DNA from: Anaerolineales bacterium
Lineage (GTDB): Bacteria; Chloroflexota; Anaerolineae; Anaerolineales; JABWBV01
Assembly (NCBI GenBank): GCA_013359445.1
Contig: JABWBV010000003.1
Location: 1 to 43,837 of the forward strand
DNA length: 43,837 nt
Direction of reading: 5' to 3'
The notes below the pieces were generated by a model. That model had not been told where the DNA came from. It saw only the letters and a program-made list of their open reading frames with translations, and did not search any database. The position numbers were made by a program, and so were the translations under genes. This document shows positions 22,436-30,840 of the stretch, piece by piece. The first letter of the stretch is position 1; each line of letters starts with the position of its first letter.

Positions 22436-23677
22436 ATGAAACGCATCCTCCTCTTTTTCATCCTTTTCACCCTCCTCACGGGGTGTGCCCCCGCCGCGCC
22501 CGCCTCCCAAACCTACGACATCAACGACTGGGACAGTGTCCTCTCTGCCGCCCGCGGCCAAACCGTCAACTGGTACATGTGGGGCGGCTCCGACAGCATC
22601 AACGCCTACGTGGACAAATTCTACGGGGAAACGCTCCAGGAACGGTACGGCATCACCCTCAACCGCGTGCCGGTCGCCGACGCCGCCGACTTCGTCAACC
22701 AGGTTCTGAGCGAGAAAGAAGCCGGGGTCACGGATGGTGCAGTAGATGTAATGTGGATCAACGGCGAGAACTTTTTCACGCTCAAACAGGCGGACATGCT
22801 CTACAAAGACTGGGCGCAAGCCCTCCCCAACGCTGCCCTCGTCAATTGGGATAACCCCGCCATCAACCTGGATTTTGGCACACCCGTGGACAACATGGAA
22901 AGTCCCTGGTCCTCCGCCCAACTACAACTGATCTACGACTCCGCCCGGATGAGTGCGGACGAACTCCCCCGCTCCTACGCCGAAGTCAAAGACTGGGCGT
23001 GCGCGCATCCCGGACGCTTCACCTACGTCGCGCCGGGGCCGGGTGGCTTTATGGGGACGCGCTTCGTCAAAGGCGTGCTCTACGAACTGAGCGGCGGGGA
23101 AGCCCAATGGAAAACGCTCGATCAGGCCGCGTGGGACAAGTGGTCGCCCGCCCTTTGGACCTACCTCAACGAATTGGAACCCTGCCTCTGGCGCGGCGGC
23201 GAAGCTTACCCCGCGAACGAACCCGAACTGGTCACGCTCTTTGCCAACGGCGAAGTTGATTTCAGCATGACCCAGGACATCAGCGGCGCGGGACGCTGGA
23301 TCGCCGATGGCCTGATGCCGGAGACCGCCCGCGCGTTTGTCCTCGACCAATACATGATCGGCGATTTCAACTACGTCGCCATCGCGGCCAACTCCCCGCA
23401 CAAAGCCGCCGCGCTCGTGCTGGCGAACCTGCTCCTCGAACCGGAATTCCAGGCCGCGCAGATTCTCCCCGAAAACGGCTTTGGTCTGGGCTATGCCATT
23501 GACGTGACCCGCGTCACCGACCCCACCGCAAAAGCCCAACTCGAAGAATCCGCCAGCAAACTCGGCGACTCCGCCACCCCCGCTTCCGATCTCGCCCGCG
23601 CCCTCGCCGGGGACACCGCCCCCGAATATCAGGCATTGGTGGAACAGGGGTGGTTGGAGAATGTGGTACAAAAGTAG
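22436..23677 (+). CDS. ABC transporter substrate-binding lipoprotein, YnjB-like
   Basis: Extracellular solute-binding lipoprotein of 413 residues. The signal peptide LLFFILFTLLTGC ends in a lipobox with Cys17. The mature part has YMWGGSDSINAYVDKFYG and VDVMWINGENFFTLKQADML, which are family features of YnjB proteins, and a late AANSPHKAAALVLANLLLEP segment typical of iron/thiamine/polyamine-type binding proteins. AGGAG lies 10 bases before the ATG. It is the first gene of an overlapping operon with two permeases, an ATPase and a methyltransferase. The substrate of YnjBCD systems is not firmly established, so none is assigned here. Confidence 0.88.
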   Translation: MKRILLFFILFTLLTGCAPAAPASQTYDINDWDSVLSAARGQTVNWYMWGGSDSINAYVDKFYGETLQERYGITLNRVPVADAADFVNQVLSEKEAGVTDGAVDVMWINGENFFTLKQADMLYKDWAQALPNAALVNWDNPAINLDFGTPVDNMESPWSSAQLQLIYDSARMSADELPRSYAEVKDWACAHPGRFTYVAPGPGGFMGTRFVKGVLYELSGGEAQWKTLDQAAWDKWSPALWTYLNELEPCLWRGGEAYPANEPELVTLFANGEVDFSMTQDISGAGRWIADGLMPETARAFVLDQYMIGDFNYVAIAANSPHKAAALVLANLLLEPEFQAAQILPENGFGLGYAIDVTRVTDPTAKAQLEESASKLGDSATPASDLARALAGDTAPEYQALVEQGWLENVVQK

Positions 23678-23689
23678 AACGAAAAGTAG

Positions 23690-23725
23690 ACAGGTAAACA
23701 GGTACATGTCTACCTGTTTACCTGT
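23690..23725 (+). repeat. Perfect 15-bp inverted repeat between binding protein and permease
   Basis: ACAGGTAAACAGGTA, a 6-base loop, TACCTGTTTACCTGT. It lies in the 64-base gap between the lipoprotein gene and the first permease. It may lower read-through so that the binding protein is made in excess, as is common in ABC operons. The inner unit ACAGGTA is tandem. Confidence 0.75.
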
Positions 23726-23741
23726 ATCCCCCCTCTTCCCC

Positions 23742-24596
23742 ATGCGCGACCGCCTCATCTTCTCCCCCTGGCTGGCCCTGGCCCCGGCGCTGACGCTGAT
23801 CGTCTTGCTGTTGGGGGCGGGGCTGATCTATGGCGTGGCCCAAAGTTTGGGCGTGATCACCGTCATCGGGCAGAGCACGCCCAGCCTGGAGGCGTACCGC
23901 AACCTGTTCACCGGGCAGGGCATGGCGGGGCGGGAGTTTTGGGGTTCGTTGGGCTTTTCGCTGTGGGTGAGTTTGACCGCGACAGGGATTTCGGCCTTTC
24001 TCGCGCTTTTGGTGGGGGTGTGGGCGTCCAAAAGTCCGCGGGACACGCTTGCGCTGAACAGCAATCTGGCGTTTCCGCATCTGGTTTGGGCGGTGGGCCT
24101 GCTCCTGCTCCTGTCGCAAAGCGGCTTGCTCGCGCGGTGGGCGGCCTCGCTCGGGCTGATCTCCCTCCCGGCAGAGTTTCCCGTCCTGGTACGGGATAAA
24201 TACGGCCTCGGCATCATTCTCAGCTACATCGGCAAGGAAGTGCCTTTCCTCTCGTTGTTAGTGATCTCCGTCTTACGAACCCAGCCCGAAGGCTACAATT
24301 TGGTGGCTGAAAACCTGGGGGCGAATCGCTGGCAGGGTTTGCGGTTTGTCACTTTGCCGTTGGTTTTGCCTGCTTTGCTTTCTGGGGCATTACTGGCGTT
24401 TGCGTTCATTTTCAGCAGTTATGAAGTCCCCGCACTGTTGGGGGTGAACTATCCCCGCATGTTACCGGTGTTGGCTCTCCGCTTTTTCAGCGACCCCGAC
24501 CTGCGCGCCCGCGCCGATGGCATGGCGATCAGCCTGGTGATCACCCTCATCACCCTCTTCGTGGCGTGGCTGAGTCTTCGGAAAAGCGAACAATGA
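23742..24596 (+). CDS. ABC transporter permease, YnjC N-half-like
   Basis: Inner-membrane permease of 284 residues with about six membrane spans, beginning PWLALAPALTLIVLLLGAGL. The ATPase-docking EAA-type loop is NLVAENLGANRWQGLRFVTL near residue 186. It corresponds to the first half of the long YnjC permease. Here the two halves are separate genes. ATG at 23742 is chosen because upstream in-frame codons run through the inverted repeat at 23690. Its stop overlaps the next start as ATGA. Confidence 0.88.
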   Translation: MRDRLIFSPWLALAPALTLIVLLLGAGLIYGVAQSLGVITVIGQSTPSLEAYRNLFTGQGMAGREFWGSLGFSLWVSLTATGISAFLALLVGVWASKSPRDTLALNSNLAFPHLVWAVGLLLLLSQSGLLARWAASLGLISLPAEFPVLVRDKYGLGIILSYIGKEVPFLSLLVISVLRTQPEGYNLVAENLGANRWQGLRFVTLPLVLPALLSGALLAFAFIFSSYEVPALLGVNYPRMLPVLALRFFSDPDLRARADGMAISLVITLITLFVAWLSLRKSEQ

Positions 24597-25381
24597 AAAC
24601 TTTCACGTTTCACGCCTCCCGCCTCGCGCTTTACACCCTCCTCGCCGCGCCGTTGGGCGTGTTTATCCTCTATGCCTTCTCGACGGGCTGGTTTTTCCCC
24701 GCGCCGTTTCCCGTGGAATGGACGAATACCGCCTTCGCCCGTGCCCTGCAAGACCCCCGCACCCTGTCCAGCCTGCGGGATAGTCTGGTGATCGCCGGGG
24801 CGGTCAGTCTGCTGTCGGTGGTGATTGGTTTTCCGGCGGCGCGGGCGCTGGGGTTGCGACGTTTTCGGGGGCGGCAGGCCGCGTGGATCATGCTCTACCT
24901 GCCGACGGTCGTGCCCCCGTTGGCGGTGGGAATGGGATTGAATATCCTGTTCCTACAAATCGGATTGGCGGGCACGATCCCCGGCATCGTTCTGGCCCAT
25001 CTTGTGCCCGCGTTGCCGTATGTCACGTTTACGCTGGCGGGCGCGTTTGCCCGGTATGATGAAGCCTATGAATTCCAGGCGTGGGTGCTCGGCGCGGGCG
25101 CGTGGCGGACGCTGTTCACCGTCACCCTGCGGATGCTCGCGCCCAGTCTGGCGGTCGCCGCCTTGTTCGCGTTCCTGATCTCGTGGAGCCAGTATCTGTT
25201 GACGTTGCTGATCGGTTCGGGGCGGGTGATTACCCTGCCCGTGTTGCTATTCTCCGCCGCGGCGGGAGGCAACCCCGTTACCATCGCGGTACTGGCCCTG
25301 ATCTTCCTGGCCCCGCCCGTGTTGGTGATCCTGCTCACGGCCCGCCACCTGCACGGGGACGAATTACGAGAACAATACTAA
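24593..25381 (+). CDS. ABC transporter permease, YnjC C-half-like
   Basis: Second inner-membrane permease, 262 residues. Hydrophobic spans include LALYTLLAAPLGVFILYAF, SLVIAGAVSLLSVVIGFPAA and LAVAALFAFLISWSQYLLTL. The EAA-type loop is EFQAWVLGAGAWRTLFTVTL near residue 161. ATG at 24593 overlaps the previous stop by 4 bases, and its own TAA shares a base with the ATG of the ATPase (TAATG). It would pair with 23742-24596 to form the membrane channel of the importer. Confidence 0.88.
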   Translation: MKTFTFHASRLALYTLLAAPLGVFILYAFSTGWFFPAPFPVEWTNTAFARALQDPRTLSSLRDSLVIAGAVSLLSVVIGFPAARALGLRRFRGRQAAWIMLYLPTVVPPLAVGMGLNILFLQIGLAGTIPGIVLAHLVPALPYVTFTLAGAFARYDEAYEFQAWVLGAGAWRTLFTVTLRMLAPSLAVAALFAFLISWSQYLLTLLIGSGRVITLPVLLFSAAAGGNPVTIAVLALIFLAPPVLVILLTARHLHGDELREQY

Positions 25382-26373
25382 TGACTCAGGTAAACCTCCT
25401 CGCCCTCACCAAACGTTACCCCACCCGCTCTGCCCCGGTGCTGGATGATTTTTCGCTGTCTGTGGGGGATGGGGAATTGCTCGCCCTGTTGGGGCCGTCG
25501 GGGTCCGGGAAGTCCACCCTGCTCAAGCTGATCGCCGGGATCGAGCGCCCGGATGCCGGGGACATTCACTTCGACGGGCGGAGTATCCTGTCCGTGCCGC
25601 CAAACCAGCGCGGGGCGGTGATGATGTTCCAAAAAGCGTACCTGTTCCCCTTTTTGAACGTGGAAGAAAACATCGGGTTCGGCCTGCGGGTGAAAGGGGT
25701 GCCCGCGCCCACCATTCGCGCGGAGGTGAGCCGCTTGCTGACCCTGATCGGCTTACCGGGGATGGAAAAGCGCAAACCCGGTCAACTTTCTGGGGGGGAG
25801 CAACAACGCGTGGCACTGGCCCGCGCGCTCGTCACCAACCCCAAACTGTTGATGCTGGACGAGCCATTGAGCAGTCTGGACACGTCCGTCCGGTTGAATT
25901 TGCAGGAAGCGATCCGGCAGATTCAGCGGGAGTTGGGAATTACGACGATTTTTGTCACGCACGATTTGGGGGAGGCGATGGCGATGGCGGACCGAATGGC
26001 GATTTTATTGGACGGGAAGATTGTGGCGGTGGATGCCCCCGCGACCCTGTTCCATCGCCCGCCCAACCGCGTGGCGGCGCAATTTATGGGGGTTTCGACC
26101 TTTTTGACGGGGGCGCAGGTGGGCGCGGAGGACTGTTCGAGGTCGTACGCCATTCGCCCGGAGCATATCCGCGTACAAAAAGAAGGCTGTCCGGGAGCGG
26201 TGCCCGGTGAAGTGCGCGATTGTGTTTTCCGCGGGGAATATGTCGAATATCAGGTAGCGACGGCGGCGTTCACCGTGCGAGCGCGGATGTCCATGCCTGC
26301 GCCGCTCTTTCCGCCGGGGGAGCGGGTGTTTGTGAAATTTCCGCAAGAGCATGTGTTTGAGGTGGTGGCGTGA
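25381..26373 (+). CDS. ABC transporter ATP-binding protein, YnjD/PotA-like with TOBE domain
   Basis: Cytoplasmic ATPase of 330 residues that drives the importer. Walker A is GPSGSGKST near residue 38. The signature is LSGGEQQRVALARAL near 137, Walker B LLMLDEPLSSLD near 158 and the switch His in FVTHDLGEAMAMADRMA near 190. A C-terminal TOBE domain starts near 260 (SYAIRPEHIRV). Such TOBE-bearing ATPases serve spermidine, iron, sulfate or sugar importers. The ATG at 25381 shares a base with the stop of the permease. The last codons overlap the methyltransferase start as GTGA. Confidence 0.92.
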   Translation: MTQVNLLALTKRYPTRSAPVLDDFSLSVGDGELLALLGPSGSGKSTLLKLIAGIERPDAGDIHFDGRSILSVPPNQRGAVMMFQKAYLFPFLNVEENIGFGLRVKGVPAPTIRAEVSRLLTLIGLPGMEKRKPGQLSGGEQQRVALARALVTNPKLLMLDEPLSSLDTSVRLNLQEAIRQIQRELGITTIFVTHDLGEAMAMADRMAILLDGKIVAVDAPATLFHRPPNRVAAQFMGVSTFLTGAQVGAEDCSRSYAIRPEHIRVQKEGCPGAVPGEVRDCVFRGEYVEYQVATAAFTVRARMSMPAPLFPPGERVFVKFPQEHVFEVVA

Positions 26374-27026
26374 AGCCCCGCGGCCTTTCGCCCGCGGAGA
26401 CGGTGAAGTTTTATGACGCGTGGGGGGCGCGCCAGGATGGGGCGGGGTATTACGAGGATGAGACGTTGGCGGAGTTGGCGCGATTTGCGGATTTTGAGCG
26501 GGCGACCGCGGTGGTGGAGTTCGGATGCGGCACGGGGAGTTTTGCGGAGAATCTGCTGGCGAACCGCCTGCCCTCGGAAGCGACGTATTGGGGGTGTGAT
26601 GTGAGCGAGACGATGATCCGGTTGAGCCAGGAAAGGTTGTCCCGGTTTGGGGCGCGGGTGAGGGTGTGGCAATCTGCAGGGGAGGCCGCGCTTCCGTTGG
26701 CGGCAGGGTGCGCCGACCGGTTTGTGTCCAATTACGTGTTGGATATTCTATCGGAGGGGGAAATCCGGGCGGTGATCGGGGAGGCCGCGCGGGTGCTGAC
26801 CCCCGGCGGCCTGCTATGCCTGACCGGGTTGACGCATGGCAAGGGGGTGGTCTCGAAAATCTGGACAGCGTTTTGGAATTTGCGCTTTGATCTGAATCCC
26901 AAATGGGTGGGGGGATGCCGTCCGGTCGCGTTGCTGGAATTTTTAGGGGCGTGGGAAGTATTGCATCACACGGTCGTTGTGGCGCGGGGGATCAGTTCGG
27001 AAGTGTTGGTGGCGCGGAAAAGGTAA
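26370..27026 (+). CDS. Class I SAM-dependent methyltransferase
   Basis: A 218-residue methyltransferase. The SAM-binding motif VVEFGCGTGSFAENLL is near residues 48-63, the acidic adenosine-binding end YWGCDVSETMI near 75, then AGEAALPLAAGCADRFVSNY and the post-II strand VLTPGGLLCLTG near 140. The fold is the UbiE/COQ5-like type. The substrate is unknown. The GTG start overlaps the stop of the ATPase by four bases, so the gene is coupled to the importer and may modify the imported compound (inference). It is the last gene before the palindrome at 27052. Confidence 0.88.
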   Translation: MKPRGLSPAETVKFYDAWGARQDGAGYYEDETLAELARFADFERATAVVEFGCGTGSFAENLLANRLPSEATYWGCDVSETMIRLSQERLSRFGARVRVWQSAGEAALPLAAGCADRFVSNYVLDILSEGEIRAVIGEAARVLTPGGLLCLTGLTHGKGVVSKIWTAFWNLRFDLNPKWVGGCRPVALLEFLGAWEVLHHTVVVARGISSEVLVARKR

Positions 27027-27051
27027 CTTCGCCGGGGGATTTTTATGCCTC

Positions 27052-27096
27052 GTAGTGGCGATTTCAATCGCTCTCAACGACTGAAGTCGTCACTAC
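27052..27096 (-). repeat. Double-palindrome dispersed element, inverted intergenic copy
   Basis: The reverse complement of GTAGTGACGACTTCAGTCGT ... GCGATTGAAATCGCCACTAC. It sits between the convergent methyltransferase and hydrolase genes and may end both transcripts. Confidence 0.85.
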
Positions 27097-27117
27097 GCAA
27101 CATGCAGGTTTAGCGCA

Positions 27118-27699
27118 CTACTCGCGGGCACGAAACTTTTTAAATCGCTGAATCACACTCGGCCCAAACAAATACCCTGCCAACACCAGATTAATCCCCA
27201 CTTCCACCCAGAAAAATTGATCGGCGTAGTGCGCGCGGTCCCAATAGCTGACCGGGCTAAAAAACCGGATGTGCCACTCAAACGGCCAAAACAACACCGG
27301 GCCATCGTCATAGTGCGTCAGAATATCCACCACCGAATGAACCATGCACCCGAAGACAAACGACAGGGCATTGTGCCCGCGTGTGTTGGGTTGGTCAAAA
27401 TAACGCCAGAGCAAGGCGGCGTACAAGATCAGCGCGGTGGGGGAGTGAAGGAAGTTATGACTGGCGATCCACCAGGGGTTGTTGAAATACAAGTCCGAGA
27501 AAGCGTTTTCCATCATGTTCCGCGCGTTGTCGGGGGTGAGGAAACGGGAATAGATGAAATACCCCACCGACAGCACCCCCAACGCAAAATCCGGGGCGAC
27601 GGACCCCCACAGGAATGCCTTTTTCGCAAGTTTATACCGCCCTCCCCACTTTTTTTCGAGTGCGGCGTTGATGACGAGATGGGAGGGGACGGTATTCAT
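27118..27699 (-). CDS. Membrane-bound metal-dependent hydrolase-like protein
   Basis: A 193-residue membrane protein that resembles the zinc-dependent phospholipase C / YdjM-type metal hydrolases. Conserved-looking metal ligands are spread as in that family: SHLVINAAL near the start, APDF near 36, HNFLHSPTAL near 80 and GCMVHSVVDILTHYDDGP near 117-134. Hydrophobic segments include TALILYAALLWRYF and VEVGINLVLAGYLFG. It lies 108 bases downstream of the halogenase on the same strand and may belong to that operon. The family call rests on motif pattern alone. The substrate could be a phospholipid, but this is inference. Confidence 0.65.
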   Translation of the reverse strand: MNTVPSHLVINAALEKKWGGRYKLAKKAFLWGSVAPDFALGVLSVGYFIYSRFLTPDNARNMMENAFSDLYFNNPWWIASHNFLHSPTALILYAALLWRYFDQPNTRGHNALSFVFGCMVHSVVDILTHYDDGPVLFWPFEWHIRFFSPVSYWDRAHYADQFFWVEVGINLVLAGYLFGPSVIQRFKKFRARE

Positions 27700-27739
27700 T
27701 GGAAGAGGATGTGTAAAGAAATCATAAGAGGTAGCAGGC

Positions 27740-27800
27740 TGAGCGGAGGGGTGAGCGGACGCCTTGGGTAGTCGAACCCCGTAGTCGAAGGGTGCGGGGC
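27740..27800 (+). repeat. Diverged relative of the 8461/8558 repeat
   Basis: GGCTGAGCGGAG on the left and GTAGTCGAAGGGTGCGGGG on the right match the ends of the 77-bp repeats at 8461 and 8558. The centre differs. It lies between the halogenase stop and the hydrolase start. Confidence 0.45.
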
Positions 27801-27807
27801 AAACGGG

Positions 27808-29535
27808 CTACTTTTTTGGGGGAACGTGTTTCCATGCGAGGCGGTTTTGCTGTTTCCTGCGCCACCGCATGTAGGGGATGGAGTACACGATCTGGTCGTG
27901 GACGGCTTTTCGGAGCAGGTCCACCATCGTCAGGTTGCCAAAAAAGTGCTGGCGGTACGCGCCACTGCCCATAAACCCGCCTTCCTTCTTCAGCAGAGAC
28001 AGGCGAATTTTGTTTTTCGGGAGATGGTTTTTGCCATCCAATACCGCCCGAAACGGTTGCGGCAACCAGGGGAATTCCGTAAACAGGCGATACGCCTCGG
28101 CTACCACGCGGTCCACGTCCGCTTCATCGTCGGGGTTCACGGCGTCGAACAGGGCGTCCACCCGTTTTTGGATGGCGAAAAAGCCCTCGAACCCGCCCCC
28201 TGCCAGGCGGTTGTTTTTGAGCAGGGTGAGGTATTCCGCGCGGTCCCGTGCCCGGAAGCGCGCCATGCTCAACATCAAATATTCCAGATACGCCCCCAAC
28301 AGCCACTGAATGGAATAAATGCGCCACAACTTGGGGTGGCCCCACGACTTGATCGAGTTCACCGTCACCTGATCGTGCATCTCCACATACCGGAGCGTGA
28401 TGTCTTCGAGCGGTTGAAACGCCTGGGCGGAGTAATCCCCGGTCTGTTTGGCTTTGAGGAGCAAATCCGCCAGCACCATCACCGTCATGTGGGTGACGTA
28501 CAACCCTTTGGAATACAGCGGATCAATGAACCCGGCGGCGTGCCCCAACAGGGCGAACCGATCCCCCACCACCTTTCGCGAGGAGTACTGCAACCGATCC
28601 GCCCGCACCCACCCGCGCACCGCCCGCGCCCCCTCAAACTGTTTTTGCATCGCGGGATACTGGGCCACAAACTCAAAAAACTCCTCTTCCGGGCTGACAT
28701 CTTTGCGAACGGGGTACAGGCGCGGATCGAGCAAAAGCCCCACACTGCACAGGGGATTTGTCGCCTCCTCGAAGTTGTTAAACGGAATCACCCACAACCA
28801 CCCGCCACGAAAGATGTGGTGCAACGTGCCCTCGGACCAGCGAAACGGTTGGCCGTAGGTTTCCCGTGGGAGGTGGACATCGTTGAAGCAGGGGACATCC
28901 ACCATGTGGGTGAACATGCCGCGCGTGTGGGTCTTGAGATTCAGATCGCGGAACCCCATCTGATCCGCGACCAGGGAACGGAACCCGCCCGCGTCCACCA
29001 GATACCGGGCGTGGAATGTTTGCCCTTTCCCGGCAGTGATCGTGACCCGGTCGGGGTGCAGGTCCACGGCGGAGACCGGCGTCCCCTGCAGGACGGTGGC
29101 CCCATACGAGATCGCGACCGAGGTCAGAAAGTAGTCGGTGTCCTGCCGGTACAAGTGAAGTTCGTGCCCGTAGGGTTCTTTGGGGATGATCGCTTGCAAG
29201 GAATGGGCCGGGTTGGGCATTTCACCAGGGACATGGTGGACAAAGCCGAAGTGGCGTTTGACCCCGTGCGTGCTCCCCGCGTGGAGGAGGAAATTCTCCG
29301 AGCTGAAGTAGGCCAGTTCCGGGACGTTGTAATATTCGGCGAGGGCGCGCATCATTTCCGAGGTTTCCAGAATGGTGGATTCGCCCACGGCAAATTTGGG
29401 GTGAACGCCCGCTTCAAAGACAATGACGGAGAGACCGTGGCGGGCGAGGATCGCGGCCAGGGTGGAGCCGCCCATCCCGGAGCCGATGATAGCGACATCG
29501 TAGATGGAGTCGATTTGAGAGGGTGGAAGCGTCAT
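27808..29535 (-). CDS. Flavin-dependent halogenase family protein
   Basis: FAD-dependent enzyme of 575 residues with the three hallmarks of flavin halogenases. The GxGxxG nucleotide site is [12 protein letters not shown] near residue 17. The tryptophan motif WxWxIP appears as [11 protein letters not shown] near 243. The F-x-x-P-x-x-S-x-G stretch is FIDPLYSKG near 338. A Lys before GEST ([10 protein letters not shown]47) fits the halogenase position thought to carry the chloramine. Such enzymes use reduced FAD, O2 and halide to halogenate an electron-rich substrate. Related tailoring oxidoreductases cannot be excluded. Its ATG overlaps the stop of the redoxin by 4 bases, and a phosphatidyltransferase lies just upstream. 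The C-terminal ~150 residues are basic and helical. Confidence 0.82.
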   Translation of the reverse strand: MTLPPSQIDSIYDVAIIGSGMGGSTLAAILARHGLSVIVFEAGVHPKFAVGESTILETSEMMRALAEYYNVPELAYFSSENFLLHAGSTHGVKRHFGFVHHVPGEMPNPAHSLQAIIPKEPYGHELHLYRQDTDYFLTSVAISYGATVLQGTPVSAVDLHPDRVTITAGKGQTFHARYLVDAGGFRSLVADQMGFRDLNLKTHTRGMFTHMVDVPCFNDVHLPRETYGQPFRWSEGTLHHIFRGGWLWVIPFNNFEEATNPLCSVGLLLDPRLYPVRKDVSPEEEFFEFVAQYPAMQKQFEGARAVRGWVRADRLQYSSRKVVGDRFALLGHAAGFIDPLYSKGLYVTHMTVMVLADLLLKAKQTGDYSAQAFQPLEDITLRYVEMHDQVTVNSIKSWGHPKLWRIYSIQWLLGAYLEYLMLSMARFRARDRAEYLTLLKNNRLAGGGFEGFFAIQKRVDALFDAVNPDDEADVDRVVAEAYRLFTEFPWLPQPFRAVLDGKNHLPKNKIRLSLLKKEGGFMGSGAYRQHFFGNLTMVDLLRKAVHDQIVYSIPYMRWRRKQQNRLAWKHVPPKK

Positions 29536-30083
29536 TTGAGCTTTTGAATTTCCTTGAGCAAATAGGCAACCGAGGGGCGGTCGGTGGGGTCGTAACTGCG
29601 ATAGGCCATGCGTAAAATGCCACGAGAGTCTATCAGAAAATTGCCGCCGAGTTGGGTGGTGTCATCCCCGCCGGAGCCGGGGGAGCGCCAGCCTTTTAAC
29701 TGCATCCGCGCGTAGGTCCACAGGGTGCGGAGGTTGCGGGAACGCCAAAACGATTGTTCCAGTCCGTAGGCTTGATACACAGTGCGTTCTCGGTCTAACA
29801 GGACTTCAAAATTGTGGCACGCTTCGTTAAGCCATTGTTGAACGGCGGGAAGGGTGCCGAACGAGACGATGACGACGCGCGTGTGGAGGCGGATAAATTG
29901 TTCGTGGTCGTGACACAACTGTGTCACATGCGCCCGGCAGGGTATTCAGCCAAGGTGGCGCAAAAAGACGAGAAGCAGTGGCCCGTTGGCATGGAGATCA
30001 GGCAGGGCGCGCGGGGTGCCTTCGACGGAGTTGAGGGAAAAGGTGGGGGCGGGGTGTCCGGGTTGGGCGGAGGGCTTTGGCAT
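29532..30083 (-). CDS. Peroxiredoxin-like protein, candidate selenoprotein (in-frame UGA, UxxC)
   Basis: Thioredoxin-fold peroxiredoxin-like protein of 183 residues if UGA at 29948-29946 is read as selenocysteine 46. The frame continues unbroken through it: [22 protein letters not shown]. Cys-type relatives have GCxxCR at exactly this place, so UGA replaces the first redox Cys. [15 protein letters not shown] at the start and [18 protein letters not shown] near the end are typical of AhpC/TSA-like proteins. A SECIS-like hairpin follows the UGA. The ATG at 30083 lies 11 bases after the phosphatidyltransferase stop, and the TGA stop overlaps the halogenase ATG. The probable job is thiol/peroxide reduction, perhaps protecting or serving the halogenase. 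A nonsense mutation is the alternative. Confidence 0.8.
29910..29927 (-). promoter_or_regulatory. SECIS-like hairpin downstream of the in-frame UGA
   Basis: GTGACACAGTTGTGTCAC folds into a perfect 7-bp stem with an AGUU loop. It begins 18 bases after the UGA, with its loop 25 bases after, inside the spacing window used by bacterial SECIS elements, and a G is near the loop start. The hairpin is within coding sequence, as bacterial SECIS elements are. Confidence 0.7.
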
Positions 30084-30094
30084 GTGTTTGGGGG

Positions 30095-30694
30095 TTAAAG
30101 CGTTTTCCAGGCCCAGATCAGCCGTTGGAGGACGGTCACGAACACCAGTCCGCCGAAGATGAAGAACAGCGGCACGATATGGGCGGGGAATAACAGGAAA
30201 ATGTAATAGACAATGATCGTTTCCAGCGCACCCATCAACCCGGCGGGCATGATCACGGTGGTGGTGAGTTCCGGGTCTCTGGCGTTGCGCTTTTCCAAAA
30301 TGGCGGCGAGATACATCCACGAGGCGCTGTTGACATAAAAACTGATCAGCATGAAGGTCAGCGCAAAATAGCGTTCCAGGCTGGGGGCGTTTAAAACGAG
30401 GCCGAAGGGGATCACCGCGTAGATGACGAAATCCAGGACGATGTCCAGGTAGCCGCCGAAATCCGTTTGCCGGTGATGGACGCGCGCCACCATCCCGTCG
30501 AGGGCGTCCAGGATGCGGTTGAGGCTCCAAAACAGCACGGACCCCCACACCTGCCCTTGCCACGCGAGGACGGCACAGGTCAGCCCGGCGACCAGCGCGA
30601 CCCAGGTGATGTGGTTGGGAGAAAGTTTGCCGAGCCGGGCAATCAGCGGATCGCCGACCCGGTCACGAGCACGTCGCAAAGAGTCATCAAACAT
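30095..30694 (-). CDS. CDP-alcohol phosphatidyltransferase family protein
   Basis: Membrane enzyme of 199 residues that transfers a phosphatidyl group from a CDP-linked lipid to an alcohol, or the reverse arrangement. The family signature D-G-x2-A-R-x7-9-G-x3-D-x3-D is complete: LDGMVARVHHRQTDFGGYLD followed by IVLD near residues 65-87. Several hydrophobic spans follow (FVIYAVIPFGLVL, IIVYYIFLLFPAHIVPLFFI). The acceptor alcohol cannot be told from the sequence. It is the first gene of the run with the candidate selenoprotein and the halogenase, 11 bases ahead of the former. ATG at 30694 is the only reasonable start. Confidence 0.9.
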   Translation of the reverse strand: MFDDSLRRARDRVGDPLIARLGKLSPNHITWVALVAGLTCAVLAWQGQVWGSVLFWSLNRILDALDGMVARVHHRQTDFGGYLDIVLDFVIYAVIPFGLVLNAPSLERYFALTFMLISFYVNSASWMYLAAILEKRNARDPELTTTVIMPAGLMGALETIIVYYIFLLFPAHIVPLFFIFGGLVFVTVLQRLIWAWKTL

Positions 30695-30790
30695 GCTTAC
30701 CTGGAAAGCATGAAGGGCTAAGTTCTTACGGATGAAAAATGAAGAGGAATGACGGGTTGAGGCTGTGGAGGCACAACAGGTTCGTTAACC

Positions 30791-30830
30791 CAACCCCGGA
30801 AACGTATCGTGATAGACGTTTCCGGGGTTG
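30791..30830. terminator. 15-bp hairpin between the KimA-type transporter and the phosphatidyltransferase
   Basis: CAACCCCGGAAACGT and its exact complement around a 10-base loop, with a T7 run 5 bases beyond on the plus side. It sits just after the stop of the transporter gene and separates it from the next minus-strand operon. Confidence 0.8.
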
Positions 30831-30840
30831 AGCCGTTTTT

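Noticed and set aside
27826-29547. A 573-codon plus-strand open frame opposite the halogenase
   Set aside because: It is an exact antisense shadow of the halogenase, rich in Arg/His/Pro and without any motif.
29532-29927. Redoxin starting at GTG 29927 as an ordinary 131-residue protein
   Set aside because: That start would drop the strand and active-site motif of the fold. The missing part lies in the same frame just upstream, separated only by UGA.
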